A stretch of DNA of 64,000 nucleotides, taken from positions 1 to 64,000 of the forward strand of contig CANPXN010000003.1 in assembly GCA_947586185.1 (NCBI GenBank), given 5' to 3'. The first letter of the stretch is position 1, and each line of letters opens with the position of its first letter. Shown here in pieces: positions 17,314 through 26,634 of this stretch. A program made the position numbers and the translations under genes. Below the pieces are notes generated by a model. That model had not been told where the DNA came from. It did not search any database and saw only the letters and a list, made by a program, of their open reading frames with translations. The stretch is from an uncultured Clostridia bacterium (GTDB taxonomy: Bacteria; Bacillota; Clostridia; Oscillospirales; Ruminococcaceae).

Positions 17314-18849
17314 ATGTATATGCAGATTCGTCTGCCGCTGGCATGCTTACTGATCACGATTTATTGTTTCTGGTACTATAAAGCAAAAAAGAGACTCAAT
17401 ACCAGAACCGCAAAGGTATTTGAAGCTATTACAGTTACCGCAATTATTCACCTGATATCAGCTGTTGTAACTGAATACACAGTAAACAACCGCCAATCCG
17501 TGCCGGAAGCCTTTAACTATATTTGGCATGTTATATTCTTGACAAGCGTTTCCATTACAAGCTGTCTGCTGCTTTACTATCTTATACTATACATAGAACG
17601 AGGCACAGGAAAACCGCAAAAGCGTGAAAAAATCATACTTCTGGCGGTTTGCTTAACCGGAGTGATCACTCAGGCTGTCCTTCCTATAGAATATGTTGAC
17701 ACTACTAATGGATCGTATTCCCTTGGAATGAAGGCTTATTCTCTTTATTGCATAGTTATTTACGTTCTTTTAATGATGATATACAAGCTTATAAAATATC
17801 GTAAGGTCATAAGCAGACAGCAAAGCAAGGTTCTGAGTGCATCGGTAATTATTTTTGCTGTAATCTGCATTATCCAAATCTTCTATCCGTATATACTGCT
17901 TACAAGCCTTGCTCTGACGCTTATAAACCTCGGTATAATGGTAAACATGGAGGACGCTCACCTTTATGTTTCATACAAAACAGGGCTTTACAATGAAATT
18001 GGCTGTCAGGAAATGATTCTGGAAAAGCTTATAGCCGGTAAACCGTTCCAGATCGGCGTATATGTATTTATCGGCAACGATGTGTCAGTTGAAAATGCAA
18101 TGAAGGCGGTTGCACAGAAATTCCCTGAAAGCAGAACAGACCTGATGTGCGGAATGATGGCGGACAATACCTTGATCGTAATTCCTCAGACAAAGATTAC
18201 CGGTGCAATTTCCCATATGCCGGAAAATCTTCCTCCTCTGCCTATAAAGGATGATAATCTTAAATACATAGCAAAAATACTGGATTTCAATTCCAATGAA
18301 AGCGCCACTCAGATACAAGGGATCATACGTGACTTCAAAAACAGATTTGAAGAGGACGCTCTCCAAAAGGATGAGCTTACCGGACTTCTTCGCCGACAGG
18401 CATTTATCCGCCAGGTGGAATATCTTATTACTCAGAAAAAGCCGTTTGCAATGATGATGCTTGATCTTGACGACTTCAAGTCGATCAACGATTCTTACGG
18501 TCACGGAGTAGGAGATAATGTACTGAAATATGTAGCCTCGACTTTCCATTCAGTACTGAGAAGCTCGGATATTATATGCCGTATGGGCGGAGATGAGTTT
18601 GCCATTATACTTTACAATGTCACAGACCCGGAGCTTATTAATGAAATCACAAACCGTATCATGGCAAATTTGTCATCATCAGATATACTGCCGGACAAAA
18701 AGCATAAAATCAAAATTTCAGCCGGAGTAAAAATCCATAAGCCTGAAAACGGTTCTCCGTCCTTTCAGGAGCTTTATGCCGAAGCCGACAGCGCTTTATA
18801 CAGAACAAAATATAACGGAAAAAACGGACTTTCTTTTTCAGAAATGTAA
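17314..18849 (+). CDS. Membrane-bound diguanylate cyclase (GGDEF)
   Basis: Makes the second messenger cyclic di-GMP from two GTP. The N-terminal ~215 residues contain about six to seven hydrophobic helices (first at roughly 6-22, last at 190-210), a membrane sensor of unknown ligand. A linker domain of about 140 residues follows that I cannot name. The catalytic domain starts at KDELTGLLRR (about 353), has LDLDDFKSINDSYGH and the signature MGGDEF. The RSSD five residues before GGDEF is an inhibitory I-site, so product feedback is expected. GAGGTGAT precedes the ATG. Its 3' end overlaps the convergent kinase gene by 12 bp. Confidence 0.93.
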   Translation: MYMQIRLPLACLLITIYCFWYYKAKKRLNTRTAKVFEAITVTAIIHLISAVVTEYTVNNRQSVPEAFNYIWHVIFLTSVSITSCLLLYYLILYIERGTGKPQKREKIILLAVCLTGVITQAVLPIEYVDTTNGSYSLGMKAYSLYCIVIYVLLMMIYKLIKYRKVISRQQSKVLSASVIIFAVICIIQIFYPYILLTSLALTLINLGIMVNMEDAHLYVSYKTGLYNEIGCQEMILEKLIAGKPFQIGVYVFIGNDVSVENAMKAVAQKFPESRTDLMCGMMADNTLIVIPQTKITGAISHMPENLPPLPIKDDNLKYIAKILDFNSNESATQIQGIIRDFKNRFEEDALQKDELTGLLRRQAFIRQVEYLITQKKPFAMMMLDLDDFKSINDSYGHGVGDNVLKYVASTFHSVLRSSDIICRMGGDEFAIILYNVTDPELINEITNRIMANLSSSDILPDKKHKIKISAGVKIHKPENGSPSFQELYAEADSALYRTKYNGKNGLSFSEM

Positions 18850-19857
18850 GCGCTGTATTTTCAAAACAATCTCATTTATTTCCGGCAAAACTATTTCAAT
18901 GCTTTCCCCAAGCCGTACAAGCTCTCTTGTACGGCTTAATTTTTGCTCCGGGGATTTATCGCCAAAATAGTTTCCACCGGACAAAAAGTCATAAAAATAC
19001 CTTGCTGCAAGCTCCGAGGTCACATTAAGACATGCAAGAGTATACTCCTCCGGAGATACTCTTGTTTTATATTCGGAAAAATATCCCTCTGAAAACACTC
19101 TGAACCTGTCAAGGTCAAAGCGGCCTTCAACACAGCAGGAAGACCTTACTGCATCTCCGAAATCATATGCAGTATACCCCGGCATAACTGTGTCCCAGTC
19201 AATCATTGCCGTTCCTCTTCCGGCCTGGTCAAAAAGTACATTACTGCATTTAGCATCGTTGTGTACTGCTTTCAGAGCATGCTTCATATCACCGAACATA
19301 CGGGCATATTTCATCATACGCTTAAAAAATCCCAGTTCCTCCCCATATTCTCCACTATCAGCTCTGAAAACAAGACTAAGCCTCTTTTCAGTATTGTGAA
19401 AATCCTCTATAGTAACTTTAAGAGTTTCAGCCGGCATATCGCTTAACATCAAATGAACATTTCCAAGCAGCTCCCCAAAGCTCCTTACAAGGGTCATACT
19501 TTCAAGTCTATCATATGAAACAGCATTGTCAATAAAACGATACATACGCCATAGGCTTCCGACCTCATCTATGTAATAATTAACGCCTTCACTATAAAGA
19601 TAGCAGACCATTCGCCGAGAAAAATCCTCTCCCTTTTCAGTCAGCTTTTTTCTGATATGCGCTGAGACCAGCTCGATATTCTCCATTACAAAAATAGGAT
19701 TCTTAAAAACCATGCTGTTAACTTTCTGTAGTATATAGCTTACGCTTTCGCAGTCAAGCTTATATGTTTCGTTAATATGCCCTGAAAAAAGTCTTTTCAA
19801 AGTTATATCCTCATCTTCTATCCCGAATTTTCCGGCAATAAATACTATTTTATCCAT
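18838..19857 (-). CDS. APH-fold phosphotransferase, N-acetylhexosamine kinase-like
   Basis: A 339-aa member of the phosphotransferase enzyme family (APH fold). The catalytic loop VHNDAKCSNVLFD and the metal-binding MIDWDTVMPGYTAYDFGD are clear. This variant, with DWDTVMPG and a Gln-Lys in the N-lobe (YILQKVN), resembles N-acetylhexosamine 1-kinases of the lacto-N-biose/mucin sugar pathway; that substrate is inferred. The start at 19857 is chosen for GGGGGTG five to seven bases upstream. It stands alone, with no sugar phosphorylase or transporter beside it. Confidence 0.75.
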   Translation of the reverse strand: MDKIVFIAGKFGIEDEDITLKRLFSGHINETYKLDCESVSYILQKVNSMVFKNPIFVMENIELVSAHIRKKLTEKGEDFSRRMVCYLYSEGVNYYIDEVGSLWRMYRFIDNAVSYDRLESMTLVRSFGELLGNVHLMLSDMPAETLKVTIEDFHNTEKRLSLVFRADSGEYGEELGFFKRMMKYARMFGDMKHALKAVHNDAKCSNVLFDQAGRGTAMIDWDTVMPGYTAYDFGDAVRSSCCVEGRFDLDRFRVFSEGYFSEYKTRVSPEEYTLACLNVTSELAARYFYDFLSGGNYFGDKSPEQKLSRTRELVRLGESIEIVLPEINEIVLKIQRLHF

Positions 19858-19906
19858 TGTCACACCCCCGGATAAGAATAACACAAAACTTTCACATTTT
19901 CAAGTA

Positions 19907-19935
19907 TTGAAAGAGCTTTCCGTCAGTGGTATAAT
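19907..19935 (+). promoter_or_regulatory. Sigma-A promoter for the zinc-ribbon gene
   Basis: TTGAAA (19907-19912), 17 bp, TATAAT (19930-19935). Confidence 0.75.
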
Positions 19936-19960
19936 TAATACATAAAAGAAATATATATAT

Positions 19961-20012
19961 TAAGGCAACACTGTACATAGCATGCCTGTCGGCTTTGTGC
20001 AGTGCTGCCTTA
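19961..20012 (+). repeat. Stem-loop in the 5' leader of the zinc-ribbon gene
   Basis: TAAGGCA-A-CACTG (19961-19973) pairs with CAGTG-C-TGCCTTA (20000-20012): 12 pairs with one mismatch. It lies between the promoter and the ribosome binding site, so it would form at the start of the mRNA. It could be an mRNA-stabilising leader or a small palindromic repeat. Confidence 0.6.
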
Positions 20013-20035
20013 AAAAGAAAGGCGGTATTAATCCT

Positions 20036-20788
20036 ATGTCATTTTTTAAGGATCTGGGACACAATATTTCAAGCAAATCAAAGGATCTTGCACAGAAAGC
20101 TAAGGACATTTCTGAAACAAGCTCTCTTAATACAATTATTAAAAATGAGGAATTCAATATTGATACTCAATATAAGCTTATAGGAAAGCAATATTACGAA
20201 AAGTATTCTTCAAGAACCGGAGATGAGTTTGAGGCTTCAATACTCATTATCAGTAAATCAATGGAGAAAATCGAAGCTACCAAAGCTCAGATCGAAAAAA
20301 TTAAAAAGAGATCATGCTGTCCGTCCTGCGGTGCATCCTTTAAAAAAGGAGACTTGTTCTGCTCAAAGTGCGGCTCCGCTATCCCTCAGCCTGAGAAGGA
20401 ACCGGAAAACACTCTGCCGGCAGCTGAACCTGAAAAATGCCCTCAGTGCGGAGAGGTTATAGAGGACAACGGTCTTTTCTGCACAAAGTGCGGACTCAAG
20501 CTTTCAGCCGATAATAAAACAGAAAACGTACAGGAAAGCCATACTGTACCGGAAAGCATTGCGGAGGTTCAAACGGAAAAGTCTGAGCCGACAGCTCCAG
20601 ATAACTCTTTACCGGAAGAAAAGAAAGAAGAATCCCCTGCAAAAGAAAACAGCATCGCAAATGAATCTCAGCCTACTCTTAATGAGGAAACAGCGCCTGA
20701 AAATGCTGATAAAAAGAAATGCCCTCAGTGCGGAGCGGACGCCGAGGAGAATGATCTGTTCTGTGATGAATGCGGATATAAATTCTGA
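20036..20788 (+). CDS. Triple zinc-ribbon protein, unknown function
   Basis: A 250-aa cytoplasmic protein. The first ~95 residues are amphipathic and helical (SKSKDLAQKAKDISE, MEKIEATKAQIEKIKKR), probably a coiled coil. Three CxxC-x(n)-CxxC zinc ribbons follow: CCPSCGASFKKGDLFCSKCG (about 98), KCPQCGEVIEDNGLFCTKCG and KCPQCGADAEENDLFCDECG at the end. The second and third are joined by a Glu/Ser/Pro-rich disordered stretch. Such proteins are common and uncharacterised in Firmicutes. The ATG at 20036 follows AAAGGCGG. Confidence 0.8.
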   Translation: MSFFKDLGHNISSKSKDLAQKAKDISETSSLNTIIKNEEFNIDTQYKLIGKQYYEKYSSRTGDEFEASILIISKSMEKIEATKAQIEKIKKRSCCPSCGASFKKGDLFCSKCGSAIPQPEKEPENTLPAAEPEKCPQCGEVIEDNGLFCTKCGLKLSADNKTENVQESHTVPESIAEVQTEKSEPTAPDNSLPEEKKEESPAKENSIANESQPTLNEETAPENADKKKCPQCGADAEENDLFCDECGYKF

Positions 20789-20800
20789 TATTATTTTAGC

Positions 20801-20830
20801 AAAGCGCCGAAGTAATGTTTCGACGCTTTT
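20801..20830 (+). terminator. Terminator after the zinc-ribbon gene
   Basis: AAAGCG-C-CGAA pairs with TTCG-A-CGCTTT (one mismatch) and runs into TTTT. Confidence 0.7.
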
Positions 20831-20834
20831 GCTA

Positions 20835-20863
20835 TTGCTTTTAAGAATTTAAAGTGGTATAAT
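20835..20863 (+). promoter_or_regulatory. Sigma-A promoter for tyrA
   Basis: TTGCTT (20835-20840), 17 bp, TATAAT (20858-20863), 34 bp before the start. Confidence 0.65.
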
Positions 20864-20897
20864 ATTAAAGTAAATTCAATTAAGAGAGGACTTTAAA

Positions 20898-21752
20898 ATG
20901 AAAATTCTTATTGCAGGTCTTGGCCTTATCGGAGGCTCATACTGTAAAAATATAACAAGCCATACTGACAACGAGGTTTACGGATATGATGCAGACGAAA
21001 AGGTTATCAGTGAAGCTATTGCAGACGGATGTATAAAAGGAGGTACATGCCCTGAGGAGTTCGGCAGCTTTGATATGGTCATAGTATGCCTTCACCCGAA
21101 CACCGAAAAAAAGTTTATTGCTGAAAATATATCAAAGCTCAAAAAAGGCTGCATACTCTCAGACGTATGCGGTATCAAGGGACAAATGGTTCTTGATATT
21201 ACAAAGCTTGCCGCAGAGCATGGGATATCCTATGTGGCTACCCATCCTATGGCAGGAAAGGAACACTACGGTTTTGAGTTTTCTGACGGCTCTATTTTTA
21301 TCGGCGCAAACTTTATTGTTACTCCTATTGATGAAACGGATAAAAACGCTGTACTTGTAATTAAAAGGCTTGCAAAGGAAATGGGCTTCGGCAGAATCGT
21401 AGAAACCTCTCCTTTTACACATGACAGCATTATTGCATACACTTCGCAGCTTGCACATGTTGTTTCAAGCGCATATGTCAAAAGTCCCACAATGCAGCAG
21501 GAGCTTGGATTCAGCGCCGGTAGCTTTAAGGATATGACAAGAACGGCTACACTGAACGAATCAATGTGGACCTCCCTTTTCCTTGCAAATAAGGACTGCC
21601 TGCTGTTTGAGATCGACCAGCTTGTAAAGCATCTTTCGGAGTACAGGAACGCAATCGCCAATGAGGACAGCGAAACGCTGAAAGCTCTGCTGAAAGACGG
21701 AAGAATCCTTAAAGAGGAAAATATTAAGGAGCGCACTAAAGAAGACGAGTAA
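20898..21752 (+). CDS. tyrA: Prephenate dehydrogenase
   Basis: Oxidises prephenate to 4-hydroxyphenylpyruvate with NAD(P)+, in tyrosine synthesis. A Rossmann fold opens the protein (GLGLIGGSYCKN, residues 7-18), with DVCGIKG and the THPMAGKEHYGF active-site block. The helical C-terminal dimer domain follows. At 284 aa it is a stand-alone enzyme with no ACT or chorismate mutase domain, so feedback by tyrosine is not obvious from the sequence. It is a single-gene unit between its own promoter and a terminator; other aromatic genes in the window (aroQ at 37.6 kb) are distant. Confidence 0.93.
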   Translation: MKILIAGLGLIGGSYCKNITSHTDNEVYGYDADEKVISEAIADGCIKGGTCPEEFGSFDMVIVCLHPNTEKKFIAENISKLKKGCILSDVCGIKGQMVLDITKLAAEHGISYVATHPMAGKEHYGFEFSDGSIFIGANFIVTPIDETDKNAVLVIKRLAKEMGFGRIVETSPFTHDSIIAYTSQLAHVVSSAYVKSPTMQQELGFSAGSFKDMTRTATLNESMWTSLFLANKDCLLFEIDQLVKHLSEYRNAIANEDSETLKALLKDGRILKEENIKERTKEDE

Positions 21753-21767
21753 TGAATACAGAAAAAT

Positions 21768-21811
21768 ACCGGCGAACTGTGAATTATTCACAAGTTCACC
21801 GGCTTTTTTTA
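21768..21811 (+). terminator. Terminator after tyrA
   Basis: CCGGCGAACT...GTGAA pairs with ...CAC-A-AGTTCACCGG (one mismatch, one bulge), followed by seven T. Confidence 0.85.
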
Positions 21812-21973
21812 TCATTTATTTTTATTTTTTATTCTGACGCATTCTCCAATAAAAATAACAACCCAAACGCAGCCTAATACCAAACTGATAGTTTCTCTAT
21901 TAATGAAAAATGTAATAAAAAAACATAAACCAGCCAACAATGGCATTATTGCTGCTTTATTTTTGAATAACAT
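21812..21973 (-). CDS. Small two-helix membrane protein (53 aa), hypothetical
   Basis: Too short for usual gene calling, but plausible: minus-strand ATG at 21973, AGGGG about nine bases upstream, and a product with two hydrophobic helices (IMPLLAGLCFFITFFI and TISLVLGCVWVVIFIG) ending in a Lys/Asn tail. It starts 38 bp after the GatB-AspRS stop and is probably the last gene of the gatCAB operon. Its stop abuts the tyrA terminator. Function unknown. Confidence 0.5.
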   Translation of the reverse strand: MLFKNKAAIMPLLAGLCFFITFFINRETISLVLGCVWVVIFIGECVRIKNKNK

Positions 21974-22011
21974 TTACATCAACCCCTAAGCTATCTGTTC
22001 CTTATCCTGTG

Positions 22012-24876
22012 TTATGGCAGCAGTCTGTTTATATCCCTTGGGAACATACTGCTCTGTCTTACGTTCGGCAGGTCAATTATCTTCATAACGAGTCTTTCAA
22101 GACCAATACCAAGTCCGCCGTGAGGAGGCAATCCGTATTTATGAGCGTCAAGATAATACTTAAAGTCGTCAGGATTAAGGCCCTGAGCCTTCATCTTTTC
22201 AACCTGTTCGTTATAGTCATGAATACGCTGACCGCCGCTTGTGATCTCAAGACCTCTGAACAGCAGATCAAACTTATATGCAAGCCTTGAATCCTCTCTG
22301 GAGTTCATTGCATAGAACGGAGGCTTTGATGACGGAAAATGAGTAACAAATATGAAATCGCTGTCAAATTCCTTTTTAGCATATTCACAAATAGCAACCT
22401 CATCCTCCGGTTCAAGATCCAGCTTGTTCTTTGAGCCTTTGTTTCCAAGGATTTCCTTTGCCTCAAGAAGAGTAACACAAGGTATCTCCCCGATCACAGG
22501 AATTTTAGCATCAAGAATTTCTATCTCATTCTGATAATTCTTATTAAGATATTCCATCACATATTTCAGCATAGCTGTTTCCATAGCCATTACGTCATAC
22601 ATGCTGTCGATATAACCCATTTCAAAATCTAGACCAATATATTCGTTTATATGTCTTGAGGTCGCATGCTTTTCCGCACGGTAAACAGGTCCTATCTCAA
22701 AAACTCTGTCAAAGAACGCAACAGCCGCCTGCTTATAGAACTGCGGGGACTGATTCAGGAAAGCCGACTTGTCAAAATATTCGAGGTGGAATATGTTTGC
22801 ACCGCCCTCAGCGCCCTGTGCAACGATCTTAGGAGTGTGTATCTCTGTAAAGTCATTTTGAAGCATGAACTCTCTGAAACCATTGCAGACGCCCTCCTGG
22901 AGCTTAAATATAGCTCTCTCATACTGGTTTCTGAGCGAAACTGTTCTGTTGTTGAGGTTTATATCAAGAGTACAGCCAAGACGCTTGTTAGGAACATGGA
23001 GAGGATACTCATAATAAGTCTCTGAAATAAGCTCAATGTTTTTAAGGATTATCTCAACACCATAATACGCCTTTTCGTTTTCAGTAACAGTACCTTTGAT
23101 ATTTACGAAGAATCCCTCTTTCAGTCCCTCGATACTGTCACTGCACTTATCCTCGGAATATATAGTCTGCAAAACATATCTTCCTGTACGGACAACGATA
23201 AATGAAAATCCGCTCATGCTGCGTATTTTATGAACACAGCATCTAAAAGAAACTTCCTTACCTACGTTGTCAAGAACATCTTCAAGCTTAAACTCACTTA
23301 AAAGCCTGTCAGGATTTATCTGCATGATATTGTTTTTACTCTCCGGCTTATAGGCATTTTCATTTACAAAGCCTTTCATTTTAACGTCAGCCTTGTTATG
23401 AGCGCCGCTTTCCTCTCCTGATTTAGCAGAGGCAGCTGCTTGAGCTTCAACTTTAAGCTTGCTTTCAAGGGTTTCCTTTATTGCTTTAGGGGTGCATACG
23501 CCTTTAAGAGCCTTTGTACACTGACCCATAAGGAATCCGAACACCTTTGTTTCACCGTTTCTGTACTGCTCCACAGTAGCGGAATTTTCAGAGAGTATGC
23601 CGTCAATTACCTCTTCGGCCTTAGCCATGTCGTTTACAATGAGCATACCCTTTTCTTCTGCGATTTTCTCAGGAGTCTTGCCCTCTGAGATCATTGCCCT
23701 GAGAATTGCCTTCGCATCATTTTTTGATACCTTTTCAGTATCAGCCATTTCCACAAGCTTTGCAAAGCTTTCAGGTGAAAACGGAAGATCATCCATTGAA
23801 ACCTCTCCAAGATTTACACGGCGCAGAAGTTCCACAATAACAAAGCTCGCAATACTTTTAGGGCTGTTATATGCCTTCACAGCAGCATCATAGAAATCGG
23901 ATACCTTTTTCTGATTTACAATGATTTTAGCGTCAACCTCTGAAAGACCGCTGCTCATATATCTTGCAAGACGCTTATGAGGCATTTCAGGCAGCTTGCC
24001 CTTGATCTCATCAAGCATCTCATCGGTAAAGTTGACCTGAAGAATATCCGGCTCCGGGAAGTATCTGTAATCGTGAGCGTCCTCCTTGCTTCTCATGGCA
24101 GTTGTTTCGCCTCTGTTATCGTTAAAACGGCGGGTTTCCTGAATAACCTTTCTGCCCATATCAAGAAGTCTTGACTGACGCTTTATTTCATAGTCTATAG
24201 CTCTTGTGATTGATTTAAGGGAGTTTAAGTTCTTGCACTCTGTTCTTGTACCGAACTCCTTGTCCTCCGGCTTCATAATGGAAACGTTAACGTCGCATCT
24301 CAGCGATCCCTGTTCCATTTTACAATCGCACACACCGGCATACTGCAAAAGCAGACTTATTTTTTCAACTAAAGCTCTTGCCTCCTCAGCGGAATGAATA
24401 TCCGGCTCAGTAACGATTTCAATAAGCGGAATACCGCATCTGTTATAGTCCGCAAGGGAAACTGCATTGAAATCGTCATGGACAAGCTTTCCGGCATCCT
24501 CCTCAAGGTGAATACGGTTGATACGGATATTTTTCTTCTCTCCGCCTACCTCGATCGGCACAATACCGTTTATGCAGAGAGGAAGCTGAAGCTGAGATAT
24601 CTGATATGCCTTCGGCAGATCAGGATAAAAGTAATTCTTTCTGTCAAATACTGAAAACTTATTTATATCGCATCCAAGGGCAAAGCCTGCCTTTACCGCA
24701 TACTCAACCGCTGTCTGGTTGATAACCGGAAGTGTTCCCGGCATACCCGTGCAGACCGGACAGCATCTGGAGTTCTGGTCGCCGCCGAATTCTGCGCTGC
24801 ATGTACAGAATACTTTGGAATTAGTAAGAAGCTCCGCATGGATTTCAAGACCTATTACAGGAATGTATGATGACAT
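22012..24876 (-). CDS. gatB-aspS: Fused GatB amidotransferase subunit and archaeal-type aspartyl-tRNA synthetase
   Basis: One uninterrupted 954-codon frame. Residues 1 to about 475 are a complete GatB: zinc site CTCSAEF...[53 protein letters not shown]-type block and the tail YqeY-like domain. A linker rich in Ala, Ser and Glu spans about 478-515. From M518 a complete archaeal-type AspRS follows: OB-fold anticodon domain (530-620), class II motif 1 ([11 protein letters not shown]), motif 2 ([12 protein letters not shown]) and motif 3 ([12 protein letters not shown]). Both halves look intact. GatCAB converts Asp-tRNA-Asn and Glu-tRNA-Gln to the amides; a non-discriminating AspRS supplies Asp-tRNA-Asn. 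The upstream gatA and gatC complete the complex. An internal start at M518 could also give free AspRS, but its Shine-Dalgarno spacing is poor. Confidence 0.95.
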   Translation of the reverse strand: MSSYIPVIGLEIHAELLTNSKVFCTCSAEFGGDQNSRCCPVCTGMPGTLPVINQTAVEYAVKAGFALGCDINKFSVFDRKNYFYPDLPKAYQISQLQLPLCINGIVPIEVGGEKKNIRINRIHLEEDAGKLVHDDFNAVSLADYNRCGIPLIEIVTEPDIHSAEEARALVEKISLLLQYAGVCDCKMEQGSLRCDVNVSIMKPEDKEFGTRTECKNLNSLKSITRAIDYEIKRQSRLLDMGRKVIQETRRFNDNRGETTAMRSKEDAHDYRYFPEPDILQVNFTDEMLDEIKGKLPEMPHKRLARYMSSGLSEVDAKIIVNQKKVSDFYDAAVKAYNSPKSIASFVIVELLRRVNLGEVSMDDLPFSPESFAKLVEMADTEKVSKNDAKAILRAMISEGKTPEKIAEEKGMLIVNDMAKAEEVIDGILSENSATVEQYRNGETKVFGFLMGQCTKALKGVCTPKAIKETLESKLKVEAQAAASAKSGEESGAHNKADVKMKGFVNENAYKPESKNNIMQINPDRLLSEFKLEDVLDNVGKEVSFRCCVHKIRSMSGFSFIVVRTGRYVLQTIYSEDKCSDSIEGLKEGFFVNIKGTVTENEKAYYGVEIILKNIELISETYYEYPLHVPNKRLGCTLDINLNNRTVSLRNQYERAIFKLQEGVCNGFREFMLQNDFTEIHTPKIVAQGAEGGANIFHLEYFDKSAFLNQSPQFYKQAAVAFFDRVFEIGPVYRAEKHATSRHINEYIGLDFEMGYIDSMYDVMAMETAMLKYVMEYLNKNYQNEIEILDAKIPVIGEIPCVTLLEAKEILGNKGSKNKLDLEPEDEVAICEYAKKEFDSDFIFVTHFPSSKPPFYAMNSREDSRLAYKFDLLFRGLEITSGGQRIHDYNEQVEKMKAQGLNPDDFKYYLDAHKYGLPPHGGLGIGLERLVMKIIDLPNVRQSSMFPRDINRLLP

Positions 24877-24890
24877 TTTTTAACTCCTCC

Positions 24891-26345
24891 CTATATAAGC
24901 TTCGGTACAGCTGGTGTGAAATTCTGCTCAAAAGCGTCAGCTGCCTGAATAATTGAAGCTTCATCGAATTTTTTGCCGATAACCGACATACCAATCGGCA
25001 TTCCGTCCTTATTATATCCGCATGTTGTGGATATTGCAGGAAGAGAGGCAATATTTACTGTAACTGTGCATATATCAGCCTTATACATCTTTACAGGATC
25101 TGAAACATTTTCGTTTATACCATATGCAACGGACGGTGTTGTAGGCGTAAGGATAATATCGCATTTTTCAAAAATGCTGTCATATTCAGCGGATATCTTC
25201 TGCTTTAATGCAAGAGCCTTTCCGTAATATGCGTCATAGTAACCACTTGAAAGAGCGTAGTTGCCGAGCAGGATTCTTCTCTTGACCTCACTGCCGAAGC
25301 CCTCGCCTCTTGAATGGCAGATAAGCTCGTTGAAGTCTTCGCCGATCTTGCTTCTGTGACCGTATTTTATGCCGTCATATCTTGAAAGATTTGAAGAAGC
25401 CTCGGCTGATGATATAAGGTAATATGCCGGAACTGCATATTTAAGACTCGGCATGCTGCATTCAACCAACTCAGCGCCCATTTCCTTATACTGTTCAGCA
25501 GCTGCAAGAACAGCCTTTGAAATTTCTGAATCAATACCCTCGCCGTAAAATTCCTTAGGGAGTGCGATCTTAACGCCTTTCATGCTCTGACCGATTTTAG
25601 CAGTAAAGTCCTCAGTCGGAACTTTTGAAGAGGTTCCGTCATGCCTGTCATATCCGGCAATGGCATTTAAAATTACCGCACAGTCATAAGCATCCTTTGC
25701 AACAGGTCCTATCTGATCAAGAGAGGAAGCAAATGCAACAAGACCATATCGTGATACTCTTCCATAAGTCGGCTTTAGTCCTGTAACGCCGCAGAAAGCA
25801 GCCGGCTGACGAATCGAACCACCGGTATCAGAGCCAAGCGCTCCTGCGCACAGAGAAGCTGAAACGCTTGCGGCGCTTCCGCCGGAAGAGCCTCCCGGAA
25901 CACGACTGAAATCAAAAGGATTCTTTGTTTTTGCAAATGCCGATGTCTGAGTAGAACCGCCCATTGCAAACTCGTCCATGCTGACCTTGCCGAGCATTAC
26001 GATATTTTCAGCGTTAAGCTTTTCCATTACCGTAGCATTGTAAGGCGGAATAAAATCCTCCAGCATCTTTGAAGAGCAGGTAGTTTTTACTCCGTCAGTG
26101 CATATATTATCCTTGACAGCCATAGGAATACCGCATAGAGCGGATGCCTTTCCCGAGTCAATTACAGCCTGAGCGCTTTCAGCCTGAGCCATTGCGTTTT
26201 CCTCTGTAACAGTAATATAGCTTTCAAGCTTTCCGTCATACTGCTTTATTCTGCCAAAATACTCTGAGGCAAGCTCCTTTACGGAAACCTCCTTGCTGTC
26301 AAGCATTTTTCTCAAATCTCTGATTTTAAGCTTTGTAACATCCAT
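24891..26345 (-). CDS. gatA: Asp-tRNA(Asn)/Glu-tRNA(Gln) amidotransferase subunit A
   Basis: Glutaminase subunit of GatCAB; it releases ammonia from Gln and channels it to GatB. It is an amidase-signature protein of 484 aa with the catalytic Lys-cisSer-Ser triad visible: K78 in AVKDNI, S153 in GGSSGGS and S177 in SDTGGSIRQPA. It lies 10 bp after gatC and 14 bp before the gatB-aspS fusion, the same operon. Confidence 0.97.
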   Translation of the reverse strand: MDVTKLKIRDLRKMLDSKEVSVKELASEYFGRIKQYDGKLESYITVTEENAMAQAESAQAVIDSGKASALCGIPMAVKDNICTDGVKTTCSSKMLEDFIPPYNATVMEKLNAENIVMLGKVSMDEFAMGGSTQTSAFAKTKNPFDFSRVPGGSSGGSAASVSASLCAGALGSDTGGSIRQPAAFCGVTGLKPTYGRVSRYGLVAFASSLDQIGPVAKDAYDCAVILNAIAGYDRHDGTSSKVPTEDFTAKIGQSMKGVKIALPKEFYGEGIDSEISKAVLAAAEQYKEMGAELVECSMPSLKYAVPAYYLISSAEASSNLSRYDGIKYGHRSKIGEDFNELICHSRGEGFGSEVKRRILLGNYALSSGYYDAYYGKALALKQKISAEYDSIFEKCDIILTPTTPSVAYGINENVSDPVKMYKADICTVTVNIASLPAISTTCGYNKDGMPIGMSVIGKKFDEASIIQAADAFEQNFTPAVPKLI

Positions 26346-26355
26346 TTTCTAACCT

Positions 26356-26634
26356 CTATTCTACAACCTTAGGAACAACGAAGCAATTATCGCTGCTCTG
26401 AGCGTTCTGCAATATTTTTTCAGTAGCCATACTCGGCTCGGAAGCATCCTCACGCAGGTCATTGAGATATACATTTTTATTGTCAGCCAGCGCATTATAG
26501 GTCACGTCAATTTCCTTGACTGTATCCATAATTTCAATAATACTGGTCATTTCCTCAGCTGTTTTTTTCAGTTCGTCATCCGTAAAATATAACTTTCCCA
26601 GCTTGGAAAGATATGAAACCATTTCCAGATCCAT
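26356..26634 (-). CDS. gatC: Asp-tRNA(Asn)/Glu-tRNA(Gln) amidotransferase subunit C
   Basis: Small 92-aa subunit that stabilises GatA-GatB. The family pattern is present: VSYLSKLGKLYFTDDEL near the start, then a middle with EIMDTVKEIDVT and the end LREDASEPSM...NCFVVPKVVE. The ATG at 26634 follows GAGGGATAAGT; the frame is open further upstream but that part is unlike GatC. First gene of gatC-gatA-gatB/aspS. Confidence 0.95.
   Translation of the reverse strand: MDLEMVSYLSKLGKLYFTDDELKKTAEEMTSIIEIMDTVKEIDVTYNALADNKNVYLNDLREDASEPSMATEKILQNAQSSDNCFVVPKVVE

Noticed and set aside
23284-23325. Separate aspS gene starting at Met518 of the fusion
   Set aside because: The frame is continuous with gatB and the GGAGAG upstream is about 13-15 bases from the ATG, too far for a good start; kept only as a minor possibility.
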